From: Chloroflexota bacterium
GTDB lineage: Bacteria; Chloroflexota; Dehalococcoidia; Lucifugimonadales; Lucifugimonadaceae
Reading direction: 5' to 3'
Length of the DNA: 57,148 bases
Assembly (NCBI GenBank): GCA_029262735.1
Contig: JAJCYY010000028.1
Location: 1 to 57,148, forward strand
Each line of letters begins with the position of its first letter. The first letter of the stretch is position 1. Positions 1 through 8,678 of the stretch are shown piece by piece. Both the position numbers and the translations under genes were made by a program. The notes under the pieces are model-generated. The model was not told the DNA's origin and ran no database searches. It was given only the letters and a program-made list of their open reading frames with translations.

Positions 1-1
1 C

Positions 2-646
2 GCTGGCATCATCGAGGCACCGGGCGACGAGGACATCTACGTTTTTCAAGTAGAATCTGCTCAACAAATAGCATTCTTTGATGAGCTGAATCCCACTTGC
101 AGCGAACCAAATTTGGTCGGTGACATCATTTGGGAATTAAAACATGAAAACGGCTTCTCGTTTGAGAATTGGGAAGAGAATCTCAGCGACTGTACCGACC
201 AACCAAGAGAAGTTCCGCTAGTCCCGGGAACTTGGACGATAACGGTTACCGGCGAAGAGGCAGCGACCGGCGCTTACGGTTTTCAAATCTGGAGCGTTCC
301 GCCTGCCAGCCACTCTACTATCGATATTGAAGAGATCATCTCGGGAGATATCAGTATCCCTGGGGCAACGGCCGTTTACACGTTTCAAGTTAGTGGAGAT
401 GGTCCGGCGGCATATTTTTTTGATGAACGGTTCCCCACTTGTAGTGAACCTAACTTGTTCGGCGATATTGAGTGGAATTTAGAGAATGAAAGCGGTACGT
501 CGTTCGAGGGCTGGGAGGAAAATCTCGGCGATTGCACCGTTGAATTAGAGAGAGTCTCGCTGGTTCCAGGAACCTGGACAATAACGGTATATGGGGATGA
601 GGCAACGACTGGCAAGTACAGTTTTCAAATAATACAACTGCAGTAG
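2..646 (+). CDS. 3' end of a secreted or surface protein with tandem repeats (PPC-like), truncated by the window start
   Basis: The reading frame is open from base 2, so the gene begins upstream and only its last 214 codons are here. The protein has a repeat of about 114 residues. The block with TCSEPNL, GDI-W-L, WEENL-DCT and PGTWTITV occurs near bases 91-300 and again near 433-630, exactly 342 bases apart. Each unit has two cysteines and a beta-rich pattern ending in YxFQI. This resembles bacterial pre-peptidase C-terminal (PPC) domains, which are secreted beta-sandwich modules. No catalytic domain, anchor or signal peptide is visible in the part present. Base composition is more AT-rich than the genes that follow. 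The PPC assignment is by pattern only; the tandem repeat itself is certain. Confidence 0.6.
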   Translation, partial: AGIIEAPGDEDIYVFQVESAQQIAFFDELNPTCSEPNLVGDIIWELKHENGFSFENWEENLSDCTDQPREVPLVPGTWTITVTGEEAATGAYGFQIWSVPPASHSTIDIEEIISGDISIPGATAVYTFQVSGDGPAAYFFDERFPTCSEPNLFGDIEWNLENESGTSFEGWEENLGDCTVELERVSLVPGTWTITVYGDEATTGKYSFQIIQLQ

Positions 647-750
647 ACCTTCACTGCGAATTCATCGACTCCATCAACTGCGTCTGATACGTCCACACCT
701 GCCATATCGGTGCCACTGCTAGTGGCAGACTTCCAACTCAGCCATTCCTC

Positions 751-1761
751 TTGGAGCACTTCTTGAACGGCAACACACGTCACCCGATCACAATAGACGG
801 TCTCAACACCTCCGCCTGGGGTCCGCCCAATGGCTCGCGAGGCGTGCTGGAAGACCTGGTCGCCGGTGGCGTCACCGCCATAAACGCCACGATCGCAATC
901 TGGGACGACTTCGAGTCAACCACGGCCGCCATCTCCGACTGGTACGAGATTTTCGACCAGAACTCCGACCTGGTGATCCCGGTTCGCACGGTCGACGACA
1001 TAAAGAAAGCGTATGAAACCGGGCGCTGCGGCGTGATCTTCGGCTGGCAGAACGGCACGCCCATTGGCAACGATCTCCGGCGGCTCAGGCTCTTCCACGA
1101 ACTCGGCGTCCGCATCATCCAGATCACCTACAACGAGCGAAACCTGATAGGCAACGGCTGTTACGAGCTGCACGACGAAGGCTTGAGCAAGTTTGGACGG
1201 GCGGTCGTGGCCGAGATGAACCGCACCGGGATCCTGATCGACCTTTCACACGTCGGTGACCGCACGACGCTGGATGCGATCGAGCTGTCGGATATGCCGG
1301 TCGCCATAACCCACGCCAATGCGCGTGCGCAAGACGAACACCCTCGGAACAAGACCGATGAGGCGATAAAGCTTCTCGCAGAAAAGGGCGGCGTCATCGG
1401 CTCGAACGGCTTCCCGATGTTCTTTCCCGGGGGTTTTGGGTCCACGCTCGACGACTACCTCGACCGGGTTGAATACCTTGTCCAGATGGTCGGTCCTGAC
1501 CACGTCGCCCTCGGCTCTGACCTCTGCACGGACCAGCCCCGCAGCTGGTTCGAATGGCTCTTCTCGTCACAGGGAACGATCCCCGCCAAAGAGGTGGCCG
1601 AAACTCCGGAGCCGTATCGCCACCTGCACGGCTTCACGTCAGCAGCCGAGTTCCAGAACATCGGCGCCGGGCTGGAGAAGCGCGGCTATTCGCGGTCCGA
1701 TGTCGAAAAGATCATGGGCGGAAACTGGCTGCGGCTGTTCGGAGAAGTGTGGCGCGCGTAG
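751..1761 (+). CDS. Membrane dipeptidase-like amidohydrolase (peptidase M19 family)
   Basis: The 336-residue product has the M19 (renal dipeptidase-type) TIM-barrel pattern: a DG near the N terminus, IDLSHVGD with His167, VAITHANAR with His188, and HVALGSD with Asp257. M19 enzymes use a two-zinc centre to hydrolyse dipeptides or related amides. The usual first HxD zinc ligands are replaced here (DGLNTSAW, residues 16-23), and the bridging Glu region reads IFGWQNGTP. I recall such changes in a bacterial subfamily also called membrane dipeptidase, so substrate and metal use are uncertain. The start is a TTG at 751 and no ATG precedes the conserved region. The gene stands alone, followed by an intergenic repeat. 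No signal peptide is seen, so it is probably cytoplasmic. Confidence 0.8.
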   Translation: MEHFLNGNTRHPITIDGLNTSAWGPPNGSRGVLEDLVAGGVTAINATIAIWDDFESTTAAISDWYEIFDQNSDLVIPVRTVDDIKKAYETGRCGVIFGWQNGTPIGNDLRRLRLFHELGVRIIQITYNERNLIGNGCYELHDEGLSKFGRAVVAEMNRTGILIDLSHVGDRTTLDAIELSDMPVAITHANARAQDEHPRNKTDEAIKLLAEKGGVIGSNGFPMFFPGGFGSTLDDYLDRVEYLVQMVGPDHVALGSDLCTDQPRSWFEWLFSSQGTIPAKEVAETPEPYRHLHGFTSAAEFQNIGAGLEKRGYSRSDVEKIMGGNWLRLFGEVWRA

Positions 1762-1778
1762 CGGCTCTTCCAGCGCCT

Positions 1779-2061
1779 GTCATCCCGACCGAAGCGGAGG
1801 GATATTACTGAACATCTGCCCCGCCCGTTCATCCAGGCATTCACCGAACCACCCCATCGTCCACATGAGGTCACCTGAGAGATTCTGAATCATGTTGGCT
1901 CTGTTGACATGATCGTTAGATGGCTCAGGATGGCAGTACTTTCTCCCTCCCTGGCCAGGGAGGAAGTTAGAGGGTGGGTTGTTCGTGCAGGTAAATCAAC
2001 TTGACTAAACACGCCGAAACGACCCTCACCCTTTATCCCTCTCCCAATCTGGGAGAGGGGA
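1779..2061. repeat. Intergenic modular repeat, copy 1
   Basis: This gap holds three modules that recur in other gaps of the window: GTCATCCCGACCG-AG-GGAGGGAT at 1779, GAGAGATTCTGAATCA near 1877, and a C/T-rich hairpin module CCTCCCTGGCCAGGGAGG followed by TTAGAGGGTGGGTTG near 1945-1980. It ends with GACCCTCACC and CTCCCAATCTGGGAG. Several parts are self-complementary. No gene is seen in the gap. Confidence 0.7.
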
Positions 2062-2090
2062 ATGGCTGCCATCCCGCCTTCCAATCCCCG

Positions 2091-2891
2091 TCACTCCCCG
2101 TTCACATACGCGTATCCGGCCATCCCGGATGCTCCGCCGTCAACCGTCAAAACCGTCCCGGTCACCCAGCGCGCCTCGTCGCTGGCCAGGTATACCGCAG
2201 CCCAACCGACATCCCACGGCGTGCCCTCGACCCCCAGCATGGTCGTGTTCTTGCGGTGCTCCCGCAGCTCATCCGACATTCTCCACGACACCATCGGCGT
2301 GTACACAGCGCCCGGTGCGATGGCGTTGACGCGAATCCCCTGTCGCCCGTGATCTGCCGCCATTGCGACCGTCAGCCCGATCACGCCAGCCTTCGACGCC
2401 GTATAGGCCATCGACTTTGAAGCCAGGATACCGGCGACAGAGGCGATGTTGATGATCGACCCGCCGCCTGATTCGATCATGCGGGGGATCGCATGCCGGG
2501 ACGTGAGCATCATGCTCTTCAGGTTCAGATCCATGAAGGCGTCCCACTCATCCGGTTCGATCTCAGTGACCGGCTTCCGAATGCTGTTGCCTACGTTATT
2601 GTCGAGGATGTCCAGCCGCCCGTAGCGATCAACCGCCGCTTCGATGAGCGCCCGGCAGTCGTCATCGCTGGTCACATCCGCCTGGATGGTCGAAGCAACT
2701 CCGCCCTCCGCTTCAATCTCCGCCAGCGTCTCGTTCGCCTTCTCCAATTCCAGGTCCGCCAGCAGCACGCTTGCACCTTCCCTGGCAAACAGCGTCGCCG
2801 TCGCCTTCCCGTTGCCGACGCCCGGTCCGCGCGTTCCGGCCCCGGTGACAATCGCCACCTTGCCTTCTAATCGTGGCCGTCTCTCAGGCAT
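2091..2891 (-). CDS. SDR family NAD(P)-dependent oxidoreductase
   Basis: A 266-residue classical short-chain dehydrogenase. The N terminus has a Rossmann motif with an insertion (VTGAGTRGPGVGNGKA), followed by NNVG, SIINIASVAG with the catalytic Ser, YTASKAG with the YxxxK pair, and the NAIAPGAVYTPM loop. It should oxidise or reduce an alcohol/ketone with NAD(P)H; the substrate is unknown. I chose the ATG at 2891 because GGAGG lies five bases before it; an ATG at 2903 would add four residues. It is the last gene of a minus-strand run and follows the cupin gene by 29 bases, so the two are probably co-transcribed. The family is certain, the substrate is not. Confidence 0.9.
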   Translation of the reverse strand: MPERRPRLEGKVAIVTGAGTRGPGVGNGKATATLFAREGASVLLADLELEKANETLAEIEAEGGVASTIQADVTSDDDCRALIEAAVDRYGRLDILDNNVGNSIRKPVTEIEPDEWDAFMDLNLKSMMLTSRHAIPRMIESGGGSIINIASVAGILASKSMAYTASKAGVIGLTVAMAADHGRQGIRVNAIAPGAVYTPMVSWRMSDELREHRKNTTMLGVEGTPWDVGWAAVYLASDEARWVTGTVLTVDGGASGMAGYAYVNGE

Positions 2892-2920
2892 GCGCTCCTC
2901 CATAGGGAAAAAGAGAAAAA

Positions 2921-3268
2921 CTACTCCAGCGTCACGAAAATACTGTGGCGAACCTCGCCGTCAACAGACCGGCTGATATGGCCCTGTCCCGTCGTGTCCT
3001 CAGCAAGAAAAACCTCGCCGCGGCCGATCACACGCTTCTCGCCATCGCCAACCTCGATCTCGACGGCCGCATCGAGGTTAATGATGAACTGACGCCTCGG
3101 CGCAGGATGAAAATCGAGATAGTAGTCGCCGGGAGTCTCGCGCAGAATCATTCCTCTTGCGGGAATGAGATCGGACAGCATCCCAACGCCTGATTTTTTC
3201 AGGTCGTAGTCCAGGTCTTCGAAATGGGACTTCCCGTCGTCGCCGGTGTATATCCGTGTCACCTTCAT
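2921..3268 (-). CDS. Small cupin-domain protein
   Basis: A 115-residue protein that appears to be a single cupin barrel: RQFIINLDAAVEIEVGDG, then an RGEVFLAEDTTGQGH turn and a final HSIFVTL strand. Small cupins either bind a metal and act as isomerases or dioxygenases, or serve as ligand-binding proteins. The usual first HxH metal pair is not clear here; only scattered His residues remain (H54, H97, H108 region), so catalysis is doubtful. AGGAGA lies about seven bases before the ATG. It lies 29 bases upstream of the SDR gene and is likely in the same transcript. A repeat element separates it from the AMP-ligase gene upstream. Confidence 0.75.
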   Translation of the reverse strand: MKVTRIYTGDDGKSHFEDLDYDLKKSGVGMLSDLIPARGMILRETPGDYYLDFHPAPRRQFIINLDAAVEIEVGDGEKRVIGRGEVFLAEDTTGQGHISRSVDGEVRHSIFVTLE

Positions 3269-3288
3269 GAAATCTCTCCTGTGCTCAA

Positions 3289-3475
3289 CTCCTCCCTCCC
3301 TTCCCAGGGGAGGGAGTTAGAGGGTGGGTTGTTTTCTTGTCATTCCGGACTTGATCCGGAATCTCTCATCGACTGGTTTCCTGAGAGATGCCGAATCAAG
3401 CTCAGCATGACAATACGAATCGCCCCTCACCCTGACCCGCGCCCGTAAACGGGCACCCGAATCCGGGAGAGGGGA
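3289..3475. repeat. Intergenic modular repeat, copy 2
   Basis: Contains the inverted CTCCCTCCCTTCCCAGGGGAGGGAG module with TTAGAGGGTGGGTTG, then GTCATTCCGGACTTGATCCGG, and ends with CCCTCACCCTGACCC and CCCGTAAACGGG before GGGAGAGGGG. The same modules in the same order occur at copies 1 and 5. It fills the gap between the AMP-ligase and cupin genes; no gene is seen in it. Confidence 0.7.
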
Positions 3476-3522
3476 TCTGTATAGAATGGAACCTCTCCCG
3501 TCATTTCATGTGCTCCGAGCCA

Positions 3523-5139
3523 TCAGCCGATACGCCTTTCGTGTCCCGCCCACTCTCGTTCCCTGAGCATGAACTTCTGGACCTTGCCCGTTGCTGTTTT
3601 CGGAAGCTCGCCAAACTCGACGTGCCTAGGAGCCTTGAAGTGCGCCAGGCGCTGCCTGCAGAACTCGATGATCTCCGTCTCGTCTGCATCCAGTCCGGGC
3701 CGCAACGCGATAAATGCCTTCGGCGCCTCTCCCCACCGCTCGTCGGGAACTCCAACCACGCACGTCTCCAGCACCGCCGGATGCTCCATCAGCACCTTCT
3801 CAACCTCCACGCTCGATATGTTCTCACCCCCGGAGATAATCACGTCCTTTTTGCGGTCCTTCAACTCCATGTATCCATCAGGATGAACGACCGCCAGGTC
3901 TCCCGTGTGGAACCACCCGGCCGTGAACGCTGTCTCTGTTGCCTCGGCGTCCCTGTAGTAGCCGGTCATCACCGTATTGCCGCGTGCCACAACCTCGCCG
4001 ATGGTCTCGGCGTCTGCCGGAACGTCCGCCATATCGTCGGTCACAACTCTTACGCCCGCATGTAGCGTTGTGGTTGGCACGCCTTGGCGAGATTTCATCT
4101 GCGCCTGCTCGTCCACGCTCAGGTCGTCCCAGCCAGGCTGAATAGCGGCGATAGTGGAAGGACCGTAGGTCTCCGTGAGGCCGTAGAGGTGATGCAGCTC
4201 GGCGCCCATCGACTGCATCGCTCGAAGCACCCTTGGCGCGGGAGGCGCGCCGCCGGTGAAGATCTTCACGTTGTCGAGTTTGCCAGGCCCTGCATGAGGC
4301 GACGACTCGATAAGAGATAGGACGCTCGGCGCAGCGCACATATGAGTCACGGATTGTTCGGCTGTCTGTGAGAAAACGTCTGCTGCGTTCACCTGTCGAA
4401 GACAGACATGGGCACCGCCGACAGCCGTCACCGCCCATGTGTAGCACCAGCCGTTGCAGTGGAACATCGGCAGCGTCCAGAGATACACGCTCTGCGGAGT
4501 CAACCCCGCATCCAGGGCCTGTCCCAGCGCGTTCAAGTACGCGCCACGCCCGGAGTAGACCACACCTTTCGGCTCACCTGTCGTCCCAGACGTGTAGTCG
4601 ATGGCAATGGTGTCGAGTTCCGACCGCTCGATCTCTGGCAGCTCAACGCCCTCGCCGCCGGCCAGAAACTCCTCGTACTCGATCGCGCCGCGCACGCCGG
4701 AGCGAGGCGACTGGTCGACCACTTCCACCAGTAGTTCCAGTTCACCGATCTCATCGAGGACATCGCCAACAACGCCCGCGAATTCGGTGTCGAAGATGAG
4801 AGCCTTCGCGCCGGAGTGGCGCAGGATGAATCCGATCTCACGTTTTGAAAGTCGGGTGTTGATGGCGACGAGGACACCGCCCATCCTCATCGGGCCGTAG
4901 TGACCTTCGAGCATTTCGGGGATGTTCGGCACCAGGTACGCGACGCGGTCGCCGGGCGCAACGCCTGCTTGCGTTAGCCCGCCCGCGAGCTGCGCGATCC
5001 GGTGGTCGAATTCGGCGTAAGTGTAGGCCCTGTCGCCGTAAACCACCGCCGGTTTGTCCGGGTAAACGCGTGCGCTTCTCTCAAGAAAGAGACCCGGATG
5101 CAGGTTGAGGTATGAGACGCCGTCTTGCTGATTGAGCAT
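3523..5139 (-). CDS. AMP-dependent acyl-CoA synthetase/ligase
   Basis: A 538-residue adenylate-forming enzyme of the fatty-acyl/aryl-CoA ligase group. It activates a carboxylate as acyl-AMP and transfers it to CoA. Motifs in order: YTSGTTGEPKG (phosphate loop), HLYGLTETYG (adenine/AMP), WFHTGDLAV with the D-G-Y hinge region, DRKKDVIISGGENIS, and LPKTATGKVQK with the catalytic lysine near the C terminus. The open frame runs to 5304, but the family N terminus (SYLNLHPGLFLERSARVYPDKPA) fits the ATG at 5139, and bases further upstream belong to a repeat. It sits in the minus-strand catabolic run, where it may activate an acid released by neighbouring enzymes. The substrate is unknown. Confidence 0.92.
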   Translation of the reverse strand: MLNQQDGVSYLNLHPGLFLERSARVYPDKPAVVYGDRAYTYAEFDHRIAQLAGGLTQAGVAPGDRVAYLVPNIPEMLEGHYGPMRMGGVLVAINTRLSKREIGFILRHSGAKALIFDTEFAGVVGDVLDEIGELELLVEVVDQSPRSGVRGAIEYEEFLAGGEGVELPEIERSELDTIAIDYTSGTTGEPKGVVYSGRGAYLNALGQALDAGLTPQSVYLWTLPMFHCNGWCYTWAVTAVGGAHVCLRQVNAADVFSQTAEQSVTHMCAAPSVLSLIESSPHAGPGKLDNVKIFTGGAPPAPRVLRAMQSMGAELHHLYGLTETYGPSTIAAIQPGWDDLSVDEQAQMKSRQGVPTTTLHAGVRVVTDDMADVPADAETIGEVVARGNTVMTGYYRDAEATETAFTAGWFHTGDLAVVHPDGYMELKDRKKDVIISGGENISSVEVEKVLMEHPAVLETCVVGVPDERWGEAPKAFIALRPGLDADETEIIEFCRQRLAHFKAPRHVEFGELPKTATGKVQKFMLREREWAGHERRIG

Positions 5140-5245
5140 GGAACGAACGGGCACGAGCGTGTCTTGCGGTGAAGCAACGAATTCAGAGCGCCAAGATACC
5201 TGAGAAGGGCAAGCCGTGGTGGGGCAGGAAGCGCGCAACCGGCTG

Positions 5246-5430
5246 CGCCGGTGCGTTCTGCGAACGCACCGGCGTGCCATCCTGAGCCTGTCGAAGGGTG
5301 TCATCCCGACCGTAGCGGAGGGATCTTACCGGACATGATCCTGGGGCTATTCACGCGAGCAATACGCCGACCATCACACCGTCTATCTGAGAGCAACCGA
5401 GAGATTCTGAATCAAGTTCAGAATGACAAC
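5246..5430. repeat. Hairpin and intergenic modular repeat, copy 3
   Basis: Bases 5246-5274 form a perfect 13-bp hairpin (CGCCGGTGCGTTC, loop TGC, then the complement). It is followed by ATCCTGAGCCTGTCGAAGGGTGTCATCCCGACCGTAGCGGAGGGATCTTA and, after about 60 bases, GAGAGATTCTGAATCAAGTTCAGAATGACAA, which is itself an inverted repeat. It lies between the enolase-family gene and the AMP-ligase gene; no gene is seen. Confidence 0.7.
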
Positions 5431-5451
5431 GCGGTGACCTTCTGCCCCCAC

Positions 5452-6621
5452 CTACCCATCAAGCCGATTCCCCTCGATGTAGTCCCAGTTGAAGTCGTAC
5501 CCAAGCCCCGGACTTGAAGGCAGAATCACATTGCCCTCGTCGTCCATCGGATCACACGGCTCGTTCAGGTAAACGGGAGTTCGGTCGTAGTCTCCCATTG
5601 GATGGTCGAGCGGGTAGAGCAGGCCCCGCTCGAAAAATTCACACGTCTCCTGCGTCGTCGCACCGAGAATCGCCGCGTTACCGAACCCGCCCACATGCAT
5701 CTCGCAAGGCATCCCGAACGACTCGTACATATCCACAGCCCTGCGGCAGGCCGTGATGCCGCCGAAGTTGATATCGATGCGACCGATGTCGGTCGCCTGC
5801 TGCGCCAGCCACTCCGCTCGTGAATAGTGCATCCCCGCCGCCAGCTCCGGCCCGCAGACCGCAATCTCAAGTTCAGACGACAGCCTGCGGTAAGGCTCAA
5901 CCGCCTTCTCATCCATCGGGTGCTCGAAGAAGTAGTAACCAAGCCGCTCGATCTCCCGGCCAACGTACAGCGACTCCTGGTACGAGTAGATCCCCCACGG
6001 ATCAAGCATCAGCGTCATCGAATCGCCCACGGCGTCAGCAACCGCCTCGCAAACCTCCACGTCCGCCTGCGGGCTCGCCGGCTTTCCCGGCATCGGCTCC
6101 AGCGTTTTAGGATCGGCGTAGATGTATGCGTGAACCTTGAACGCGGTGTAGCCGCGGTCCTGGCAGTCTCGCGCCAGCTGCGCGTAGACCTCCGGTGATC
6201 CCAGGTTCGGCGCCGTCGAAGCGTACGCTCGGACCTTGCCGCGAGCCTTGCCCAGCAGCTGCGCAACAGACTGGCCGGCTGCTCTTCCCGCAAGGTCCCA
6301 CAGCGCCGAATCGATATTGCCGATAAGTGCTTCGGAGAAGCCGCGATTGCCCTTCATCCACTGCCAGAGCAGTTCGCGGTCAAGCGGGTCCTGCCCAACA
6401 AGCAGCGGCTTGACCAGCCGCGTGATCTCATCAGGAGACGGCCCATAGAAGTACGAGTGGACGCCGCCGGTCGTGAAACCCTCCACGCCATCGTCAGTCA
6501 CGATGCGCGTGATCGTCTGGACGCCGTCGTGCTGCTCACCGTCGCTGCCATAGCCCCACTTTGTGCCATGACTGCGCGTTGGCAAGCGAAAGCGGATCAG
6601 CTCGATGTCAGTGATCTTCAA
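5452..6621 (-). CDS. Enolase-superfamily enzyme (mandelate racemase/muconate lactonizing type, probable sugar-acid dehydratase)
   Basis: A 389-residue MR/MLE-family protein with the N-terminal capping domain (1-120) and a modified TIM barrel. Metal ligands are visible as Asp207 (MLDPWG), Glu233 (FFEHPMD) and Glu259 (CGPE). The second acid/base is His309 (EMHVGG) paired with Asp283 (RIDINFGG). The usual KxK on strand two is KxH here (FKVHAY, Lys162), as in some dehydratase subgroups. It should abstract a proton alpha to a carboxylate; the substrate is unknown. The start is TTG at 6621, with a stop in frame nine codons upstream. It follows the PhyH-like gene by 34 bases, so the two are probably one transcript. 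Confidence 0.9.
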   Translation of the reverse strand: MKITDIELIRFRLPTRSHGTKWGYGSDGEQHDGVQTITRIVTDDGVEGFTTGGVHSYFYGPSPDEITRLVKPLLVGQDPLDRELLWQWMKGNRGFSEALIGNIDSALWDLAGRAAGQSVAQLLGKARGKVRAYASTAPNLGSPEVYAQLARDCQDRGYTAFKVHAYIYADPKTLEPMPGKPASPQADVEVCEAVADAVGDSMTLMLDPWGIYSYQESLYVGREIERLGYYFFEHPMDEKAVEPYRRLSSELEIAVCGPELAAGMHYSRAEWLAQQATDIGRIDINFGGITACRRAVDMYESFGMPCEMHVGGFGNAAILGATTQETCEFFERGLLYPLDHPMGDYDRTPVYLNEPCDPMDDEGNVILPSSPGLGYDFNWDYIEGNRLDG

Positions 6622-6655
6622 ATCAGCGCCAATTCCCGGGCCGCCTCAGTCTGAA

Positions 6656-7672
6656 CTACAGCATCTCGCAGTCCGGGTGCCCGTCTTCCCAGCGGGTGAA
6701 GTTCTTGGTCTCGTCCTTGCCGGCCTGGTTGATACTGGCCATTCGGCTCCGGGTGTCCAGCCACAACTGGCTCCACTTCGCCGGGTCGCGCAGCTCAGAC
6801 TCCGGATTCTCGCGGCTACGGGCAACGAATCCCGGGAAAGCCGAACGGCCCGTGTTCTGGCCGATCGGGTTGTAGCGGAGATCGAAACTCCACCTGATCC
6901 GGTCGCTCACGTTTGACAGCGAGCTGTGTACAAGCTCCTTGTTCAGGATGATGATGTCGCCCCGATTTGTCGGCAGTGGCACAGAGCGTTCGTGCTCGAA
7001 CAGGCGCTCGGGAATCTGCCGTCCTCCCCTGAACTCAGGCCGGTTGCCCTCGTAGTCGAGACAGTGCGTCAGAAGACCCTCGCCGTGGCTGAACGGAACA
7101 ACATTCAGCGGGCCCGCTTCGACTGGCGTGTCCGTGAGAGAGAACCAGACCGTCACCATGTTGGTATCGTCGGCCTCCTCAGTCACAACGCCGTGGTCCT
7201 GGTGCCAGACCGTCGGTCCGATCACAGGCAAACCGTGCTCGTTTTTTGGCAGGAACTTTTCCGGTGGCTTGATGCGAACGTGCTGGACGGGATTCGAGAA
7301 GATCTCAGGCCCGATGATCTGCTCAACGGCATCGAGGAGATTGTCGTTGATAAACGCATTGAACACAGCCGGTCCGGTCCAGTGCGGCGTATCCTCTGTC
7401 ACACCCTGGAAGGGCAGTGAGAAATCGAAATACTGGTTGTGCGCCCGTCCGGTCTCCTGGTAGATCTTGATGACCCGCTCATCGAAAGATAGCTCTTCGT
7501 ACCGGGAGCTAATCTCACCCGCCTCGAATAGATCATTCGCCAGGTTGTCCAGGACTCCGTGGTACTCCTCGATAATCGGATCGAGAACCGTCTTCGGGTC
7601 CAGAACGCCTTCGACCTGTACGAAACCCTGTCGATCAAACGTGTCCTTGATCGTTTTACTGGCGGTAACCAT
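6656..7672 (-). CDS. Phytanoyl-CoA dioxygenase (PhyH) family Fe(II)/2-oxoglutarate oxygenase
   Basis: A 338-residue PhyH-type dioxygenase. The iron facial triad is visible as HQD (His157 and Asp159) and distal His249 (KELVHSSLSN), with Arg258 or Arg260 placed to bind 2-oxoglutarate. Such enzymes hydroxylate unactivated carbons in the cytoplasm. I chose the ATG at 7672 because GGAG lies eight bases upstream; a TTG just before it gives the same frame. It lies between the alpha/beta hydrolase (137 bases upstream) and the enolase-family gene (34 bases downstream), suggesting a shared degradation pathway. The substrate is unknown; PhyH paralogues are numerous in marine and subsurface Chloroflexota. 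Confidence 0.9.
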   Translation of the reverse strand: MVTASKTIKDTFDRQGFVQVEGVLDPKTVLDPIIEEYHGVLDNLANDLFEAGEISSRYEELSFDERVIKIYQETGRAHNQYFDFSLPFQGVTEDTPHWTGPAVFNAFINDNLLDAVEQIIGPEIFSNPVQHVRIKPPEKFLPKNEHGLPVIGPTVWHQDHGVVTEEADDTNMVTVWFSLTDTPVEAGPLNVVPFSHGEGLLTHCLDYEGNRPEFRGGRQIPERLFEHERSVPLPTNRGDIIILNKELVHSSLSNVSDRIRWSFDLRYNPIGQNTGRSAFPGFVARSRENPESELRDPAKWSQLWLDTRSRMASINQAGKDETKNFTRWEDGHPDCEML

Positions 7673-7809
7673 CAATTTTTCTCCGTTTTATGCGGCTCGA
7701 ATCGCAGATTTGTCGGCATTATAGTCGAATCGACAGCCTGAAGACCGGCAACGGTGGATCACATCTCTGGCCGGATTGGCAACGCGCGGAGATCCAATCC
7801 CGATTGCCG

Positions 7810-8625
7810 CTACCGGGTAAGCAGATGCACGATCGTCTCTGCAACTTCAGCCGGTCTCTCATCGACCACCATGTGCGCAGCGGCCGCAATCCGGACCACC
7901 TCAGCGTTCGGCATCGAATCTGCAAACCGCTGAGCATACGTCGCCGGAACGACTCCATCGCTCTCGCCCCAGATGACCGTCGCCGGCTGACGCACACGGT
8001 GAAGCCGCTTGCTCAATCCCCTGTTGGGAATCGGCCATAGATACCTGGCTGCGGTCGACATCGACTTCGCTCGCTCTACAAGGAAGCGAATCGTCGCCTG
8101 GCCCTCCTCGGTATCCGGGTCCACTTCAGTCATCCGCGCCTGTGGCGCAGTCGCAATGGCCACCGCGGCCTCTGACTCAGAGTCTGCATACATAGCCGAT
8201 GCCAGTTCCGGCAGCGGAACGGCGAACAGGTCTGCGATTGGATCGTCGTTCGCCCACAAGCCGAAAGGCGAAATCAAAGCGACGTGGGTGAAACGCTCAG
8301 GCTGCGCTGCTGCAAGTTCAGCGGCGAACATCCCGCCGAGCGAGTGCCCGACAATCGGCAGGCCATACAGATCGAGCTCATCCAGGAGATCAAGGTAGAA
8401 AACAACGAGATCATGGATGTCGTCGATGGACTCACTGCCCGTCGATTCACCAAAACCCGGCGTACGCGGCGCAACGACCGAGTGGCTCTTCGAGAGATGC
8501 TCCAGGAAGGGATTCTGGTCGAGACCTCCGATGCCGTGAAGGTAGAGAAGTTTCGGGCCGGTCCCGCCTTCGAGAACGTCAACCCGAAACCGGCCGTTAC
8601 GCACCGAAACCGATCGTTCTTTCAT
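7810..8625 (-). CDS. Alpha/beta-fold hydrolase
   Basis: A 271-residue single-domain hydrolase. The oxyanion region is YLHGIGG (28-34), the nucleophile elbow is GHSLGG with Ser95, the acid is Asp223 (WGESDGVVP) and the catalytic His251 (AAAHMVV) is near the C terminus, so the triad is complete. It could cleave an ester, lactone or C-C bond; the sequence does not decide. The open frame reaches 8730, but that would overlap the end of the LLM gene at 8679, and the conserved part begins at the ATG at 8625. It follows the LLM oxidoreductase by 53 bases, a pairing that fits oxidation of a ring or ketone followed by hydrolysis (inference). Confidence 0.88.
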   Translation of the reverse strand: MKERSVSVRNGRFRVDVLEGGTGPKLLYLHGIGGLDQNPFLEHLSKSHSVVAPRTPGFGESTGSESIDDIHDLVVFYLDLLDELDLYGLPIVGHSLGGMFAAELAAAQPERFTHVALISPFGLWANDDPIADLFAVPLPELASAMYADSESEAAVAIATAPQARMTEVDPDTEEGQATIRFLVERAKSMSTAARYLWPIPNRGLSKRLHRVRQPATVIWGESDGVVPATYAQRFADSMPNAEVVRIAAAAHMVVDERPAEVAETIVHLLTR

Positions 8626-8678
8626 TGCACTTACTGTTGACGCTGGGCCACGGCCGTTGTCTGCTCCTGATTCGTTGT

